Assembly (NCBI GenBank): GCA_013368325.1
Contig: JAACJK010000109.1
Span: 310,001-374,000 of the forward strand
Source: Ephemerocybe angulata
Taxonomy: Eukaryota; Basidiomycota; Agaricomycetes; Agaricales; Psathyrellaceae
DNA length: 64,000 nucleotides
Direction of reading: 5' to 3'
Shown here: one piece after another, positions 54,106-64,000 of the stretch
Layout: each line of letters begins with the position of its first letter
Position numbering within the stretch: the first letter of the stretch is position 1
Notes under the pieces: model-generated
The model's database searches: none
The model's input: the letters and a program-made list of their open reading frames with translations, nothing else
Told to the model about the DNA's origin: nothing
Program-made: the position numbers and the translations under genes

Positions 54106-55562
54106 TCAGTCATGGTCATCTTCATTGGCGCCCGGGCACTCTTTCTCCATATCCTCATCGTTCTCGTACTTGATCCCACACCAGAAACAATACGAGTATT
54201 TCTCGCGAAGGTATGATAACACGAGCTGGAGACGATCTTGTGCCTGCGAGAAAAAGAAGCGATTTCACGCAAAGGCCGACATCAGATACACGTAGGAACG
54301 CGCGAGCGCCAAAAAAGGATCAGCACGTACTTGGAGACGCAGGAACTGCGTCGCTTCATCCAGGATGTCGGAGGTATACTGATCAACAGCTGAAACGGCC
54401 GTCTTCCTCGCTGCACCAGATATATCATCCTCGTCTCCGTGCAACGGCTGGAGCGCGTCGGCCTGCATCTGCAGGCGGAGACGCTGAGCCTCTGTGTTTG
54501 CGTGAGTGGAGATTGTGGGGTCCCCTTGGCGCGGCGGCTTGATCAGACCGAGCAACAGGTTACTATGCAGCATGAGGGCATCGATCAGCCCGTCAGGGAA
54601 TGAGTCTGCATTGTTGGGGTTCAACCACAATACGTTGAACTAGAACGCGGAGTGGATGTGGTTAGCATTGCTTGGAGCCGTCATATTAGTCTCAGGTACG
54701 TACCTCTTTCCCAGCTTGTTCGTCCAATGTCGCACATGTCCGTTGGGCGGGGCCTGCAGAGGGTTTCGTGTGAGTGGTGACCATTCCCCGAGATATTGTA
54801 ACGTCATGTGAAAAACAAGAAGAGTACGTACCGAGCCTTCCTTCAGCACGGCGATTGTTGTATTCGTCGCGTGCCCTGGATCTATAGTCTCCATCTTTCG
54901 CGTCCTCTGCCATCTTGGCCATCTTAGCCATTCGCTCAGGGGCTGTCGGCGAGCGAGCCCGCTTTCCGAGACCAATACCCCTCTTGCCTGCATGCCAGTT
55001 CAGCTATGACACCGTGAATTAAGTACCCTGGCAACTCACCCGCCCATTCATTCAAAGGTAGAGGCACCTTTATGTGTGAAGCGTGCGGTCGGCTAGGTTC
55101 CTCATCCCCTGAGACCTTCTGTTCAGCAGCTTCAGGCGACCGGGATGACGAGGCTGCTGTAAAGCCAAGCCCTCGACCACAGGAAGTCCCAACAAAAGAA
55201 GGCTCCAAAGAGTCTCTGGAGGTCTGCTCTCCATCCTTCTCCGCTGGTTCATCACCGGTGTTCCCGAGCGATTGCCCAGGTTTGAATCCCATCTTCATCA
55301 TGATCGACAGTGCCTTGTTCGTCCCCGACGCGATCCCAGCTTCCTCGTCTTCCTTTGCTCGTTCGAAGAGACTCTTGCTCAGACCTTCTTCCCTAGCCTC
55401 GAGCTCGCGCTCCTTGCGACTTCTCTTCCGATTTTGTTCATGCTTTATCTGGCCCTTCTTCTGGACTTCTTTCCGAATGGCAGAGTAGGTTTTCGGTGCA
55501 GCAGTTTCCGGAGTGTCGACGAGATATTTGGCGGAAAGGTAGTCGTCTTCGTCACTGGACAT
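54106..55562 (-). CDS. G-patch domain protein, GPATCH11-like (with DUF4187)
   Basis: RNA-processing protein with an N-terminal G-patch and C-terminal DUF4187. Exon 1 from ATG 55562: MSSDEDDYLSAKYLVDTPET, a basic coiled stretch (RKRSRKERELEAREEGLSKS) and the G-patch (NKALSIMMKMGFKPGQSLGN, later VPLPLNEWAGKRGIGLGKRA after a long Ser/Glu insert). Middle exons give ERMAKMAKMAEDAKDGDYRS and FNVLWLNPNNADSFPDGLID. The last exon reads LQLVLSYLREKYSYCFWCGI, KYENDEDMEKECPGANEDDH. The final Cys-containing block is the DUF4187 signature. A 12-codon upstream extension to ATG 55598 is possible; MSSDEDDYL is the usual family start. G-patch proteins usually activate DEAH helicases. Confidence 0.85.
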
Positions 55563-55907
55563 GATGTCAATGGCATAAATATCCTCCAACAAATCCAAGC
55601 TGTAACTTTAATGACATCAAACACGCCCCACAAGCGCTCGTGCTCCGGCAGAGGGGCTCTCAAGGGTAATCATCCGTTCGTGCAATTCCAGCCTAGTAGT
55701 GTGTTTTCATTGGTTTAAATAAGATCGTAGGAGCAACAACGGACATTGCTAGGAGACCCAATACGAATTAAAAATGCGGCTCCAGACCGCAACGCACTGC
55801 AGATCGTCTTGACGGATCAAGCAGAGCGCACAGAAAAACGTAGCAAAGCGTCATCAAAAGCGTAACAAAGGATTCGTGGCGGACATTATATGAGATGGAG
55901 GTTCAGA
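55563..55907. other. intergenic region between the G-patch and two-RRM genes
   Basis: 345 bp between two minus-strand genes: promoter of the G-patch gene and 3' region of the RRM gene. Nothing else seen. Confidence 0.5.
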
Positions 55908-57075
55908 TCAAGCGGCAACAGCAGGCGCGGCGGGAGCAGCTTCAGCGGGGGCAGGGGTATCCGCAGCGGCATCAGCGCCAGCCTGGGTTTCCTCCTCCTG
56001 GGGAGTGTTGACGGCAACCTTGACGGCAATGGGGCGACCAGCAACCTCCTTACCCTCAAGCGCCTTGATGGCCTTCTGCTGGTTCTCTTCAGAGCCAACA
56101 TCGACGAATCCGTAACCCTTGCTCTTCCTGGGATGACCCCAGCGGCGGCGGACAATGCGAGCAGAGACAACATCAATGCCGGCTTCGGTGAACAAGGCAC
56201 CGAGGGCCTCGTCGTCGACATTGAAACCAAGGTTGGCGACGAAGAGCATGTTCTTGGAGGGCTCTCCGGCAGGGTCCTCACCCTCAGGACGGGTAGGGCG
56301 AGGGGCACGCGCCTTGCGAGCACGAGGCGCCTTCTTGGCGGCCTCGCCCTCGGCGGCAGGAGCGGCAGCGGCCTCAGTGGAAGCCTCACCCTCGGCGGCA
56401 GGGGCAGCAGCGGCCTTCTTCTTGCGCTGTTAGACATAAGCACGAATCCGAATGAGATTACAGACGCGTCAACTCACAGGGGCCTTCTTCTTCTTCTTGG
56501 GCTTGGGGGAGCCCTCAGCGGCAGGTTCTCCCTCAGCCTTGGGCGCTTCGCCGTTGGCCTCTGCCTCGGTGACTTCTCCTGGGACTGCCTTCAGGCCACG
56601 CCTACCAGGGCGCCTCTTGGCCTTCTTCTCCTGCTGCTCCTGGTCCTTCTGTTCGGCGGGCTTGGCGATTTCGACAATTACCTGGCGGCCATCGAGCTCC
56701 TGCTTGTTAAGAGTCTCAGCGGCCTTCTGGGCGGCCTCTGCAGTGGACAGAGCAACAAATCCATAGCCCGCAGAACGTGTGCCTCTCAGGATAACTTGAA
56801 CTGAAAGGCTGGGGCGGAATCAGATTTGATGAACGCGCAAGGCTGTGCAGATATGCCACGTACATATCGTCCTGGACGGGCGCGAAGAAAGCCCTCAGCC
56901 CTTCGTCGGTAGTGGTGTACGCAAGATTTCCAGCGAACACCTGGGGAACGTGTGAGCGCTGGGAGAAGGTTAATTAGAACAAAGGAAGCCGCACCTTGAA
57001 GCCAGGGGTTTCCTGAGGCTTCTCTACGACGGGCGCGCCGTTTTCGGTGACTGGGGCGGCTTGGGCGTCGGACAT
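55908..57075 (-). CDS. RNA-binding protein with two RRM domains and Ala/Lys-rich linker
   Basis: Starts MSDAQAAPVTENGAPVVEKP. The first RRM is split by introns: RNP2 VFAGNLAYTT, then LRAFFAPVQDDM and RNP1 RSAGYGFVALSTAEAAQKAA. A linker follows that is Lys/Ala/Glu-rich with PKPKKKKKAP and PRARKARAPRPTRPEGEDP patches. The second RRM has RNP2 MLFVANLGFNVDDEALGALF and RNP1 KSKGYGFVDVGSEENQQKAI. The tail is Ala/Pro-rich, ending APAAPAVAA. The linker contains two copies of an AAPAAEGEA-like unit. The layout resembles fungal Rnp24-like nucleolar or ribosome-associated RRM proteins; the exact role is unknown. It is divergent from the glucanase gene. Confidence 0.83.
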
Positions 57076-57407
57076 GATGAACGTATGGACTTTGGTTGGT
57101 TTTGTAGTGGATGAACGGGATGAGCTAGATGAACCGGTTCTTCGTGGCAAACTTGAAGGTTAAGGAAAAAAGAAGAGTGGGATCATGGCTGGCCTTATGT
57201 AGTATAAACACACCAAAACTGCCCAATTGGGACCCAATGTCATGACGACAATTCTCGAGCCTGCCTGGCCCGTGCGCTCGGGAAATGCCGAAGCGGCGCT
57301 GGGGGCGGTAAAAAAGGGCGCGCGCAGAATTTCTTCCGTAGTTACCACCGCCATCATCTGTCAAAGTCCTCTGGACAAAGTTCACTCTTTTATATTTCCC
57401 GCTCATT
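57076..57407. promoter_or_regulatory. bidirectional promoter, RRM protein / GH128-type glucanase
   Basis: 332 bp between divergent start codons. Near 57214-57240 is a perfect 10-bp palindrome CCCAATTGGG followed by another CCAAT (GGGACCCAATG), giving CCAAT boxes on both strands. These are candidate Hap/NF-Y sites. Confidence 0.45.
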
Positions 57408-58677
57408 ATGCTCTTCAATCTCCTCGCCCTGGCCACGCTCGCGGTGCTGGGCTCCGTCGCTCCAGGGCCCACCACAGCCCTTTCTGTCGAGTCGCACAAT
57501 TTCGTGCGCAACGGTCAATCCCCTAGGCACCACCATGCCGCCATTGCCAGGAGACAGACCACCAGTCGTGCCAGGAGGTGCAGGGCCCGCGACACCTCGT
57601 CACCCGCCTCTTCTACCGCCTCGTCTACCACGAGCACCTCCAGCTCGTCGTCGTCAAGCTCCAGTACCGTGGCTACGACCACCTCTGCCGCTGCTGCGAC
57701 CACCAGCGAGGCTGCTTCCTCCTCGTCGTCTACCTCCAAGACAACTTCGAAGAGCACTGCCACGGCAGCCCCTGCCCAGAACTATGCAGGCTCCGCAAAG
57801 GCTTGCATCACCTACACTGGCGATGTCGACGTCCCCAAGTTCGTCTCTGGCTCGAACAAGGTTGCTTGGTAAGATCAACGCCAAATCCTATTTGATCCTT
57901 TCCTAACATTCATCGTAGCGTTATGAACTGGAGCTCCTGGAAGCCGGAATGGATGGGGCAAATCAAGGATGCCCAGTTCGTCCCTATGTACTGGGGTTCC
58001 AAGCAGAACGACGATCTCCGGAAGAACGTGGTTGCCGGCTTCGCCAAGTATGTCTTGGGCATGAACGAGCCTAACCAGGACGGCCAGTCCAAGATGGAAG
58101 CCAGTGATGGCGCTGCCCTCTGGAAGCAATACATTCAGCCTCTCAAGTCCGAGGGGTACACCCTCGTCTCCCCTGCCCCTACCAATGCTGATTCTGGCCT
58201 TACCTGGCTTCAGAGCTTCATCGAGGCTTGTGATGGCTGCACTGTGTGTTCATCTGTTGCTATGCATTCGTAACACTGTCTGACACGTCTTTAGGTTGAT
58301 CACATTGCTGCCCACTGGTATGGCACCGACCCGGATAACCTGATTTCCCACCTTACAACATACCACAACACCTTCAACCGTCCTATTTGGCTTACCGAGT
58401 ATGCCTGCCAGGACTTCAGTGGCCGCAACCAGCAGTGCAGCTCGGACCAGACCTGGGCTTTCATGGAGAAGACCCAGAACTTCTTGGACAACACCTCCTG
58501 GATCTTCCGATATGCTTACTTCGGTCAGTGATCTTTGGCTTGGTATGGATCCCCGGCTCACTGATCATTCCAGGTGCCCTCCCCGACGACGCGATGGGCG
58601 GTGTGAGCACTGTTAACAAGCTCATCAACTCCGACAGCTCTCCCACTGCGCTTGGCCGCAAGTACCTTGGCATTTAA
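57408..58677 (+). CDS. secreted glycoside hydrolase, GH128-type beta-1,3-glucanase
   Basis: Secreted hydrolase of the Asl1 / GH128 glucanase type. The signal peptide is MLFNLLALATLAVLGSVAPG. A Ser/Thr/Ala-rich linker of about 70 residues (likely O-glycosylated) precedes the catalytic core: CITYTGDVDVPKFVSGSN, NWSSWKPEWMGQIKDAQFVP, MYWGSKQND, YVLGMNEPNQDGQS, GYTLVSPAPTNADSGLTWLQ, AAHWYGTDPDNLISHLTTYH and RPIWLTEYACQDF, with SWIFRYAYFG near the end. The two expected catalytic glutamates are in GMNEPN and WLTEYA. Four exons, stop at 58675-58677. Such enzymes act on fungal cell-wall beta-1,3-glucan in remodelling; substrate is inferred. Confidence 0.88.
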
Positions 58678-59183
58678 ATGCTTGGATTACCGTCGACCTT
58701 GCAAGCAAGTTACTCACGATACGATACCCACTGATCGATCACTCTCTTACGTCTGACCACGGAACCTAAGCGGTCTTTGGACGCTAGCCGTTCGCGCTTT
58801 CCGTTGGTGCTCCCTTCTCGGTTTGTCGGAAGATCTAAACTGGATTTGGATATTCTGTTGCCATGGATGGCTCGGCTCAATGCAGGACATTGGTGGCCCA
58901 ATCTTTGATTGTCTTTGTCTTTGTCGTCTTTAGAAACGTGGTCCTAAGTACTGTTACAATAATATTTGGGCAGTGACCAAAAAGTGGCCTAGACTCGCTT
59001 TCAGCAGCGAGATGCGACTCTACGGCGGTGGTTTAGTTTGGAGCGAAGAAAGAGTATCGATGAGTCTGAATCACCAAATTAACCCCTATTCATCCCATCA
59101 AATTGGATCTACCATCAAATCAATTCATCACACCGCACCGTGACCGTGCGGCGCGGTCGCCCGTCTGTTGACTCTAACCCGCC
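58678..59183. other. intergenic region after the glucanase gene
   Basis: About 500 bp between two plus-strand genes: 3' region then promoter. No gene recognised. Confidence 0.5.
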
Positions 59184-60508
59184 ATGGTCGCACATCTACC
59201 ACCGTCTATCAAGCATCTGTTGACTTTCCGGAAGCCTGGGGCGCTTCCTAGCCCCCCACTTAGTCAGTTGAATAGGCTGTTCGACAAGACCTTCCGTGAA
59301 GCCCAGTCACGCAAGGCAGAGACTGGCTGGCTTGCCCTGACTGTGCGTGTTTACATAGATTCCGAGTTGGACGGAGTGGGTGGGATATTCATGTCAACAT
59401 TCATTCACAGACATGCACGCTCTTGACGGTAAACAGGCCCTCCGCCGTTGGTCATCTATACCGCTTTGTTACGAGGAACTCGCTTGAAGATGCCTCCAAG
59501 TCCATACTGGACGTCCCGAGCGCCGTGAACAAGGCAGCGCTTATGCGTGAGAGCGCTTTGAAGAGTGTCATATTCGTCGGTGTGCCTCGCGTAAGTACTT
59601 ACCCGCGGCTGATTTCTAGACCATCAATACTGACAGTTATATAAAAGGTTATCCTCTCCCTCGCAGCTTTGCATAGCGCCCTTGATGAGGAAGTGAAAGC
59701 GGCCTTGCGTACCGACTCCAGGCGGTATGTGCGCACGATCCTTGTTGTGGCTCCCCGCCTCAATCCTTTTCCCACATTCATCTACTGACGCGGATACTCT
59801 AAACCGTTCAAACAGGACCGCATCTCCTGACAATGTCCAATCGATTGTGACGCAAGGGAGGGCGCTCTGGGACTCTATCTACGCCCCCCATGCAGATAAA
59901 CTCCATGACAAGCTGGGTTCCTATCACCCGGATTTCATCGGTAAGTTCTAGGCACGTTTTCCAAAGATGCACCAGATTCTCGGGGCCACGCCGCCAAAAC
60001 CAGGCGAGTGAACCGCCAGAATGACGGAGTGAAAGAGAGAGGTGCTTCTTGCGCCGCGCCAGGATGTAAACACTTTCCCGGGCACCCGTGTGCTGTCCCC
60101 TTCCTTTCTCCGACATATTTCGAATCTCGGTTCATGAGCGTCGAATCTGACGCCTTCTTCTTGCCCTATTTAGCGTTTATCATCCAGTGTTATGGCTCTG
60201 TTCTCGCCCCGTTATCAGGCGGGACAAGGGCGTTTTTAGACACGAGCAATGGTCAAGATCGAGATCAGGGCAACCTCAGTCGTGCGTTGGGCTCGGTTGT
60301 AGGGATGGCTGCCTTGCGCGCCGAGGGAGGCGTCGGCCCTCAGCTGACCAGTCACACCTTCGGCCTGCTCAAGGCGAGGAATACTCCGAATCAGAGTTCG
60401 GAAGACGAGTGGCTTTCGAGCGATGAGGGCGCCGAGTGGGTATTGCGGACAGTCGACGAGATTCTGGAAGGGGTCGCCGAAGAGGTTGCAATGAACGTGA
60501 AGCTGTAG
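59184..60508 (+). CDS. conserved fungal protein, possibly AhpD/carboxymuconolactone-decarboxylase-like fold
   Basis: Multi-exon protein: MVAHLPPSIKHLLTFRKPGA, PLSQLNRLFDKTFREAQSRK, then PSAVGHLYRFVTRNSLEDAS, LMRESALKSVIFVGVPR, VILSLAALHSALDEEVKAAL, LWDSIYAPHADKLHDKLGSY and a last exon LSRALGSVVGMAALRAEGGV, GPQLTSHTFGLLKA, ending VAMNVKL. The internal pattern (helix pairs with ESALKSVIFVGVPR then RALGSVVGMA...TSHTFG) resembles AhpD-like folds, but the CxxC...H active-site pair of AhpD was not seen, so a redox role is not supported. Introns of about 60-200 nt lie near 59340-59410, 59590-59650, 59725-59815 and 59940-60170; the last is the least certain. Confidence 0.6.
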
Positions 60509-60910
60509 ATAGCGAATTCTCCGTCGCTCTTCTGCCACCCGCGAAGTACGCTTTTGCAAGAGCCTATCTAAAGCTTTGAGCAACGTTTTTTTGAGTGCTC
60601 AGTACTAAGTCAATCTTATCTACGTTGTATGTCGTTATTCATGTGAAATGATGGAGGCATAGAAGACATACTGCACCAGCAGGCCTCCCCGTGTGAGAGC
60701 ACTAGGCCTGAATGAGTCTAAAAGCGAATTGAAAAGCCTGAAGTCGCGCGAGAATAGGTGTTTGGTCTAAATAATGCAGATAGATTCTCGAGAAAATGCG
60801 ATGCTATGCGGTATGGTACAGTGTGTGTGATGATGGAGACCCAAAGAAAGCGAGGAGAAAGCGAGGAGAAGCGAAAGGGAGCCAGTCCCCGCCAATGCCC
60901 GAAGAACGAC
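60509..60910. other. convergent intergenic region
   Basis: About 400 bp between converging stop codons; presumed 3' untranslated regions. The minus-strand reading is T/C-rich. No gene recognised. Confidence 0.5.
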
Positions 60911-61773
60911 TCAGAGGTTCCATTGCTGGCAGAATCGGTATAGCATGGCGGTGACGGTGACGTGGTCCATGATAGGCGGGTGCATCTGAGAGGGAGAGCA
61001 TGGTAAGCGCTCACATCTTTCGCGGGAAGCCTGAAATAGGCACTTACGACAGTGCCTGATCCCGCTGTGCGAATGAAGTGCAGCTCTCCGTAGACGTCAC
61101 CCAGTTGGTAGCGCGTCTGCCGTGTTGGTCGGAAGAATGCGATGACAACACCGTTAGCATCCTGAAGCTAGGGAATAGAACATGGAGCGCGTTAGTCGAA
61201 GTGGAAAGTGATTTGGAGAAGGTACTGCTGCGTACAAGAATGTCGGAGCTGTTGGGGCTAGGTCTCCAGCGGTAGGTGGCACCATCGGGTCCATTGAAGA
61301 TGCGGCAGCCCTAAGAGTAGATAAGAGGAGTCAGTAAATTGTGATATAGCAGATTGGGCGCAATCCCAAGCTACTCACATAGATGTGTGGGTCCGGGCGA
61401 ACCAAGTCAGCCATAGGAAGAGTGTTCTAATGAAGCAGCATGATTAGCATGCGAGTTCGAGAAGCGATCGAATTGATGCCGACAAACCTTTCCAATGATG
61501 ATTCGACCAAGGCCGCCGTTGGCAGCCCATTCCAGCTTGGCGACTCGATCTTCCTTGTTAGGCCTGATCGTGCGCCAGAGAGTGGTAACACTCTGTCCGT
61601 TGTTGGGGTTGACTACAGTCTGAAATGCGGGGTAAGTTCGAGGACGGGGTATAGAAGTCAAGAAATTATTCGCATACCTGGAAACGGTAAAGCGCGCCCC
61701 AAGCGTTGAACAAGACGCTCTCGCGGGCATCTTGGTTGGTCCAGGACAGAATGTCGTTGGAAGGAGTAGTCAT
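60911..61773 (-). CDS. DUF6593-type protein of Agaricomycetes
   Basis: About six exons from ATG 61773: MTTPSNDILSWTNQDARESV, LFNAWGALYRFQ, then VTTLWRTIRPNKEDRVAKLE, WAANGGLGRIIIGK, MADLVRPDPHIY, CRIFNGPDGATYRWRPSSDI, VVIAFFRPTRQTRYQLGDVY, GELHFIRTAG and a final exon MHPPIMDHVTVTAMLYRFCQ. The layout (phenylalanine/tyrosine pattern LYRFQ, W-R in the middle strand, R-T then MDHVTVTAMLYR at the end) matches the DUF6593 family, expanded in mushroom-forming fungi. Function is unknown. Its 5' flank contains a (GGTT)n tract at 61797-61814. Confidence 0.7.
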
Positions 61774-62897
61774 TGCGAAGATGTGAGGAGGGTAGAAGGG
61801 TTGGTTGGTTGGTTGTGCTGTTAGGCTGTTGAGGAGTGAAGCTGGAGATTGCTGAGGAGGAGACGTGAAATCCACCCGGCTTATATACATACATCGGACC
61901 TCCTCAGGCAACACACAGATCTAGGTCATTTTCGTTCCGCGATACAGAACCCGTACGCAAAATAAACGTGGCTGAGAGAAGTCAGGGTTCATTTCGCATT
62001 GGAGCCTGGCGCCGATTTTCCAGCGGCCTCGCTGATTGCGTAGCACAAGTCAAAAAACGATGTTTTGGATCCCACTTGCCTAGAAACGGTATGTCAGAGC
62101 GGATGGCGGCTCGGCATATCCCCATCGCTCCTTTCAATCTTTACCCGTTTCAATCTTCTCGGAAACGTCCAGAGGGTAACTGAGATGCCGCACGAGAACG
62201 AGTGAAGGAGGGGCCCAAGAGGATGTGATATGGTGATGGTGTGTTTCCTCAGACCAACACGAGGTGTCCGCATTAGGCAGGCAAGAAACAAAGGACGGGA
62301 TCCTAAATACGAGGGTCGAAGGCCAACGTGTTTTCAGATTCCGGGGTTCGGGAAGCCACGCAATCGTCGCGCAGCCAGTACTATTGCCGTCCGACAGGAA
62401 CAGGAGATAGGCCAGACGAGCGTCTCTTTCAGTCGCGTGCGAATCGAAAGTCCGTGATAATTCGTTTCGCTCCGATGGTTGGTTCCAGGTTTGAGCATTT
62501 GTTACCAAGAACCAGGATACAGAAAAGCAGAGTAGCGCTTATGGAAGGCGTAGTCTTGAACAAGGGAGACTCGCCCTACTGACATGGCCATCGTCGATTG
62601 TTATGATAAGCGTGGTTTGGGTTCCGAGAATTTCATAGCGACGAATATCGTCCGAGAGAAGGTTTGAAATTGTCGAGGAGCGCGTTGGACGGAGAGCACA
62701 TGATGTTTCGTTTCGACAGGCTCCGGTGGCCCTCCATTTTGCGGTGATTAAGGCAGGCGCGTAGATTATGCTTGAGTGTGATCATAGAGTACAATAGGTA
62801 TCGAAAACATGCACTGGATGGCCAGAAAAGCCCTATCAAATAAGATTGCTCCAAACGACAACTATCATATTAGCTACTCACAACGTCGCTGGTTCGC
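61774..62897. other. 1.1-kb intergenic region between the DUF6593 gene and uL11m gene
   Basis: Promoter of the DUF6593 gene next to 61774, with a GGTT repeat at 61797-61814, and the 3' region of uL11m near 62897. A minus-strand open stretch of 124 codons (62508-62134) has no recognisable motif. Nothing else supported. Confidence 0.45.
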
Positions 62898-63390
62898 TCA
62901 TGGCACAACCTGTATGCCGAGACTACGGGCGCTTCCTACGATCATCCGGGCAATAGACTCGAGGGGGAGGTGCTTCATTTGGTCGTCTGTTGCTTTGATC
63001 TTGCTAATTTCGTACACATGCTTGAGGCTGATGGTTGCAAGAGTCTCGTGGCCGGGCTTAGCAGGTCCCTTTTCGAGGCCTGTGGTTTGCTTCAGGAAGT
63101 ACGATACTGGGGGAGTTTTGGTGACGAAGGTAAACGTCCTGTCTGGTTGAACGGTGATTAATGTGGGGATGGGAACTCCAACTTCGACGTTAGCGGTCTT
63201 CGCATTGAACTCTTTGCAAAAGTCCATGGATTTGACACCGCGGGCACCAAGCGCAGGGCCAACTGGCGGCGTTGGGGCAGCCTTGCCAGCTCCAATAAGC
63301 AGGCGCTGTGAAGAGAACTTAGAATAGAAATGTGGGACGGAGCATGGGACATACAACAATCTGGGCTTTGGCCTTGGCTGCTTTCGACAT
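62898..63390 (-). CDS. MRPL19: mitochondrial ribosomal protein uL11m
   Basis: Large-subunit protein of the GTPase-associated centre. Exon 1 (63390-63355) codes MSKAAKAKAQIV. A 49-nt intron (GTATGT...TTCACAG) joins to RLLIGAGKAAPTPPVGPALG, ARGVKSMDFCKEFNAKTANV, VPIPTLITVQPDRTFTFVTK, TPPVSYFLKQTTGLEKGPAK and the C-terminal rRNA-binding part KHVYEISKIKATDDQMKHLP, IARMIVGSARSLGIQVVP. All bacterial-type uL11 signatures (PPVGPALG, TPP, GSARSMG-like) are present. About 147 residues; no long presequence, as in several fungal forms. It is divergent from the aminopeptidase gene. Confidence 0.94.
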
Positions 63391-63583
63391 GAACGACGCG
63401 ACTGAGAACCTGTTCCGACTCGATTCTCGAATTTTGCGGAGAAGCTACGTATCGACTCACGTGGGCGCTGTGATGGACACCACGTGGCTCCGCGAGTGGA
63501 CGTGCGGGATGGTTGCGCTTGTGCTGTGACGCACGCCTTTCACGGGCGCTGTCCTTGTTGTCTCTCTACCTCCATCTCCCGCC
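63391..63583. promoter_or_regulatory. bidirectional promoter, uL11m / secreted aminopeptidase
   Basis: 193 bp between two divergent start codons, so it must serve both. The last 45 bp before 63584 are pyrimidine-rich. No specific element identified. Confidence 0.45.
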
Positions 63584-64000
63584 ATGAAATCCTTCAGTCT
63601 CCTCCTGGCCTTTCTGACCTTGGCCATTGCCAATCCTATCGCCCAATATGCCCAAGACCAAGTCCCCATGGGTCTTCCAACCCAATATCCGGGGTATAGC
63701 CTCGACCTCAACGAGTTGAGGTTTGTCGAACTGGAAGGCGAGGCTCCAGTATGGATGACTGAGCTGGAGAAGGTAGAATGCCGCCTCCGTAATCTGTCTG
63801 GGTCAATCACATAACGGTCTATTCTAGATAAACCTGAAGTCGAAGGGCATCAACTTCTTGGACATGTACTGGTTCTGAGTTACTTGTTATGCACTCTATT
63901 AACCCGGATCCTTTACAGAACAGAGACGCAAGAGCTGGGACTCAAGGCGAAGAGTTTGAGAAAGTGTACGACTCTTCACAATTCACAACTCTCCTTGCTG
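63584..64000 (+). CDS. secreted leucine-aminopeptidase-like protease (M28 type), 5' part, cut by the window edge
   Basis: Signal peptide MKSFSLLLAFLTLAIANPIA, then PGYSLDLNELRFVELEGEAP and VWMTELEK. An intron (GTAGAATG...TTCTAG) joins to INLKSKGINFLDM, and another to TETQELGLKAKSLRK. The pattern EGEAPVWMTELEK...KGINFLDMTET is the propeptide region of fungal leucine aminopeptidases (bacterial leucyl aminopeptidase-like, zinc M28). The catalytic domain lies beyond 64000, so the zinc ligands cannot be checked. Confidence 0.7.

Overview
This window is nuclear DNA of a basidiomycete fungus, most likely an Agaricomycete. The genes are dense and broken by many short introns (about 45-65 nt, GT...AG) with very short exons. 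The gene families are fungal: Sec12, Tvp38, a DUF6593 protein, a GH128-type glucanase, an Fpk1/nrc-2 kinase and an Rck2/Srk1-like kinase. The species cannot be named from sequence alone. All exon models were made by reading splice signals and family motifs by eye.

Layout. 1-9.8 kb: possible exons of a gene running off the left edge (-), a NIPA-like Mg2+ transporter (-), Sec12 (+), TAF9 (-) and ISU1 (+) sharing a 183-bp promoter, and PRP31 (-). 10.2-17.1 kb: an F-box-like gene split by a 5.7-kb tyrosine-recombinase retrotransposon of the DIRS/PAT type. 17.3-19.7 kb: an Rck2/Srk1-like kinase (+). 19.7-26.0 kb: a gene-poor tract. 26.0-30.9 kb: a Tctex-1 dynein light chain (-) divergent from PEX11 (+), a small predicted mitochondrial membrane protein (-), and Tvp38 (+). 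30.9-38.2 kb: a second gene-poor tract. 38.2-43.1 kb: an HSF-type transcription factor and an Fpk1/nrc-2 kinase, both (-). 43.1-45.3 kb: unresolved. 45.3-53.4 kb: an MFS transporter (+), a small membrane protein (-), mitoribosomal uS14m (+), a bZIP factor (-), RPB12 (-) and a Ser-rich protein (+). 54.1-64 kb: a G-patch protein (-), a two-RRM protein (-), a GH128-type glucanase (+), an unrecognised conserved protein (+), a DUF6593 protein (-), uL11m (-) and the start of a secreted M28-type aminopeptidase (+).

Most genes are housekeeping genes: transcription (TAF9, RPB12), splicing (PRP31), secretion (Sec12, Tvp38), mitochondria (ISU1, uS14m, uL11m) and peroxisomes (PEX11). Many sit head-to-head over 180-510 bp promoters. 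Bacterial-type operon logic does not apply.

The most notable object is the retrotransposon at 11216-16921. It carries gag with a CCHC zinc knuckle, RT-RNase H and a tyrosine recombinase. Its termini are split direct repeats in the order A1...B1-A2-B2. The B1/A2 junction and both chromosomal junctions share the trinucleotide AGA, as expected if a circular intermediate is integrated by the recombinase. Two of its three genes appear to contain spliceosomal introns. The repeats look identical by eye, so the insertion is probably young.
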